Below, piece by piece: positions 61,455-64,000 of a stretch of 64,000 nucleotides of DNA (position 1 is the first letter of the stretch; each line of letters starts with the position of its first letter). The stretch is from Balanoglossus misakiensis. Lineage: Eukaryota; Hemichordata. The notes below the pieces were generated by a model, which saw only the letters and a list, made by a program, of their open reading frames with translations, searched no databases and had not been told where the DNA came from. The translations under genes and the position numbers were made by a program. Where the stretch lies: contig CM082584.2 in assembly GCA_040954595.2 (NCBI GenBank), positions 6,882,001 through 6,946,000 of the forward strand. The letters run 5' to 3'.

Positions 61455-63879
61455 ATGCAACAGACCGGTCCAAATCTAGGCCCTTTTAGGGCCACAAGAT
61501 TGGTAAGTTTACATCGAAACAATCGTCTTTGATTGAAATGAAACCATTGATACCTGACGAGCGAAACCAACTCACTCGGCTACTGAAACTGTAAATGTGA
61601 GATTTTATTTATCATTGATCAGCGAATAAAAGAAAGCGATACCGATACCATGAAATGTTGATTAGTATAATAACCAATGTCGTGTAGTGTTAGATAAAAT
61701 GGCGCTTAGACATGTACTTTGTTTACAAAAATACAAGATTTCGGACGGATTTACCGATTATGTAAATTTTGTAACAAAACTGGGTCAATTTCACCATGGC
61801 ATTTGTATTCATCATAACATTAACTCTTCTGTCAACACAGGGATATAATTACTGTTTATTAAATTTACTGACTTGAAATAAGGAGTGTGATTTTGATGCA
61901 GTCAATGACCCTGAGGAAAATTTGAAACGTCATGAATTGATTAACATCTGAGGTGTCTATTCTAGTAGTTTATAGTTGAAAGTCAGTATCTGTGATCTGT
62001 ATAACTCAACCAATATTTCACAACATGGCTAGAATTATGCTGTGGATCCTTAGCCTTACCACTTTCTGACTTTCTCTGATGTTTGTGTTCTGGGTGGAGC
62101 CCACCACAAACACAGACAAGGCGTTGAAGGGAGTGGTAAGTCTTCAGATCTGCAGCAAAGATTGAAAGTACGTCATATGGATGGGAACTGTACATGTATA
62201 TACTGTGACCCTGCATCATAGTGTAAAATTGCTACAGATTTGCAGCCCCTCCGTCTCCCCTGGACGAGTTTTGTTTTTGCCCTCTCCTCGCAAAAACAAA
62301 AATCGTCCAGGGGAGAAAGGGGCTGCAAAACTGCAGCAAAATGTAGAACAGGATTCGAGTTTGCACAGCCATCTGACACTGGGCTTAACAAATAACTTAT
62401 AAATTACAACTGTTTATTTTTCATTTAGGTACTACTGTTTGCGGGCATGTTCACATTGTGTTATGCTTGATTTTTCAGTGGAATGAACTCATCCAGGCTT
62501 TCCGTTCGGGCATGCCGCTCAAGAAGCACCGGTGGAGAATGCGTCTCTACGACAACTGCTTTGCCTCGTCCGATGCCGTGGAGTGGCTGCACGGCCACCT
62601 GCGGTCCAACGTCAACTTTGGCCCCGACGTCACCAAAGAACAGACCGTTCAGCTGTTGCAGAAGTTTGTGAAGAGTGGAGTCATACAACAAGTGAGAAGG
62701 AAAGATGGTGACAAGGAAACCGTGTTTGAAGACGATGGTCACCTCTACAGGTTTGTGTGACTGTTTTATAATGCAGATTCCACTATGTGAAGGGAAGTGT
62801 GGACACACTGTTTAGAATGTGTGTTCCCAGTATTCCCGGAACTTCAGTGTTTATCTGGCCTGCGCATACACATGACTAAAGATCTATAAATATGTGGAAA
62901 TTGTAAAAATGAGACCCATCATGTTAAGATCATACATTGTGTAGTAGAAAATATATCTCGAAAATATGGCCATGTATCGTATGTCTTCAAAGTTCAGTGC
63001 AGCTGTTATGTCATTTACAATCAATTCATCCTGCTAACAGACAATCAATCAAGGTATAAATTTCATTATCTGCCCATGGGTGTGATATTCTGGTAGTTTT
63101 TGAAAAGGACATATGATATGCACAGCTGACCTTTTGTTTTCCGATAAACAGTTTCTTGCACAGACAAAAGGCCTATTGTTTACATCCAGAGAAATACCAG
63201 GTCAACAAATTGGCCTTTAACCTTGTACTGTTGTCAGTGCATGGTATTAGTACTACTATTTACACGTTCCTAATGAATGAAGTGCTCCTCCAATTATTGG
63301 CCTGGCGCTAATTAAATTCCTGACACTTTGCATACAGCACCTCTGTGAGAAGCATTCACACTGCATTGGGATTGGGATTTTTTTTATTCAAAGACAGAAT
63401 GAGACCTTCCTCTAATTCTCCAGACTACACACCCATGTGATTTTTATTGTCTCAAACAACTATGCAATAACATATGTAACCTATTTAATCTTACCACAGG
63501 GTTGGGTTGGTCACATATTGAAATGCCAATTTTCAGTCTTTCTGTATTCGTAAATCCTTTTCAATGTGACTTTCGAAAAATGAGTTATATTATATCATAA
63601 ATGCTCGAGACATGTGGACAAGCTCCAATCCGAAGTTTCGCCATGATCTTCTTAAATTCACAGATTCACAAGGACGTCACCGGTGAAACCCGTCAGACCA
63701 GCGGCACTGGCCAGCAGAACCAATCTTAGGCCAACTCACGCAGAACAGTCGATACTGAAACTCGATCGCAGTCCAGGCAGACGCGGTGCCGGTGAGCCAC
63801 TGCCAGAATGCCGACTCGTGTTCAAAGCCCTCACCCAGTTCGACATAGAAGAAGCCTGGAAAACGATGCTGCTGTCAAA
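61455..63879 (+). CDS. DEPDC1: DEP domain-containing protein 1, 5' part (exons 1-3; continues beyond the window)
   Basis: Exons: 61455-61502 (MQQTGPNLGPFRATRL), 62479-62750, 63664-63879. Exon 1 matches the conserved N-terminus PYRATKLWN-type of DEPDC1. Exon 2 encodes nearly all of the DEP domain: WNELIQAFRSGMPLKKHRWR, NCFASSDAVEWLHGHL, NVNFGPDVTKEQTVQLLQKF and DDGHLYRF. Exon 3 continues TRTSPVKPVRP (family position of the domain exit) to FDIEEAWKTMLLSK. The C-terminal RhoGAP-like domain lies outside the window. The donor of exon 3 is ambiguous (after 63879 or 63883). Vertebrate DEPDC1 proteins are cell-cycle-regulated and act in mitosis; DEPDC1A and B are vertebrate duplicates, so this is probably the single pro-orthologue. 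Intron 1 contains a strong inverted repeat at 62226-62341. Confidence 0.88.
62226..62341. repeat. long near-perfect inverted repeat (hairpin) in DEPDC1 intron 1
   Basis: The left arm (62226-62280), containing GCAGCCCCT and CTCCCCTGGACGAGTTTTG, pairs with the right arm (62290-62341), containing CAAAAATCGTCCAGGGGAG and AGGGGCTGC. The loop is only about 9 bases. Arms of about 50 bp differ at a handful of positions. No clear target-site duplication was seen. Confidence 0.85.
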
Positions 63880-64000
63880 GTATGTATGCTGTGATTGTAT
63901 TCTACGCAAATACAGCTGAGATACATGTAGCACCCTCAAAGGTGCAAGTGTTATATATATACCAACTTTCTTTCAAGAATTCAGTTGCAAATAAAACATC

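Noticed and set aside
1-64000. CRISPR arrays, bacterial operons, rRNA genes and tRNA genes
   Set aside because: No spaced direct-repeat arrays, no rRNA-like sequence and no convincing tRNA with intact A and B boxes were seen on inspection; covariance-model tools could still find a missed tRNA.

Overview
This is invertebrate animal DNA: intron-rich genes with GT-AG introns, long AT-rich introns and intergenic stretches, many microsatellites, poly-G runs and small palindromic repeats. The proteins look like early-branching chordate or deuterostome orthologues of vertebrate genes. An amphioxus (Branchiostoma-type cephalochordate) is my best guess, but that is inference. All gene models come from reading splice sites and checking that the reading phase holds across every junction; exon coordinates are in each entry.

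Layout, left to right. (1) A single-exon TMEM53 gene (+, 174-1052) converges on a complete seven-exon SLC38A7-like amino-acid transporter (-, 6552-3485). (2) A repeat-rich 2 kb gap follows, holding a small terminal-inverted-repeat element with telomere-like TTAGGG arrays inside. (3) WLS/Wntless (+, 8578-19259) is complete in 12 coding exons, with a 5.5 kb first intron. (4) A lineage-specific block of secreted proteins follows: two tandem tectonin-like five-repeat lectin-type genes (+, 23695-26192 and 27555-30644), then a five-exon gene (+, 32473-35245) for a secreted two-domain protein that reads as a class II cytokine receptor (tissue factor / IL-22BP type) ectodomain without a membrane anchor. 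(5) An OSBPL9 (ORP9) oxysterol-binding-protein gene (-, 61182-39121) is complete in 20 coding exons over 22 kb and has an unusual glutamine-rich C-terminus. (6) Head to head with it, 272 bp away, DEPDC1 (+, from 61455) begins and runs off the right end.

TMEM53, OSBPL9, WLS, DEPDC1 and tissue factor (F3) all lie on the short arm of human chromosome 1, so this window looks like a piece of that ancestral linkage group. The block between WLS and OSBPL9 holds three secreted proteins of probable immune or extracellular recognition function. The soluble class II cytokine-receptor-like gene is the most notable find: it has the vertebrate family's 1-2-1-0 intron-phase signature and a matching C-x7-C motif.
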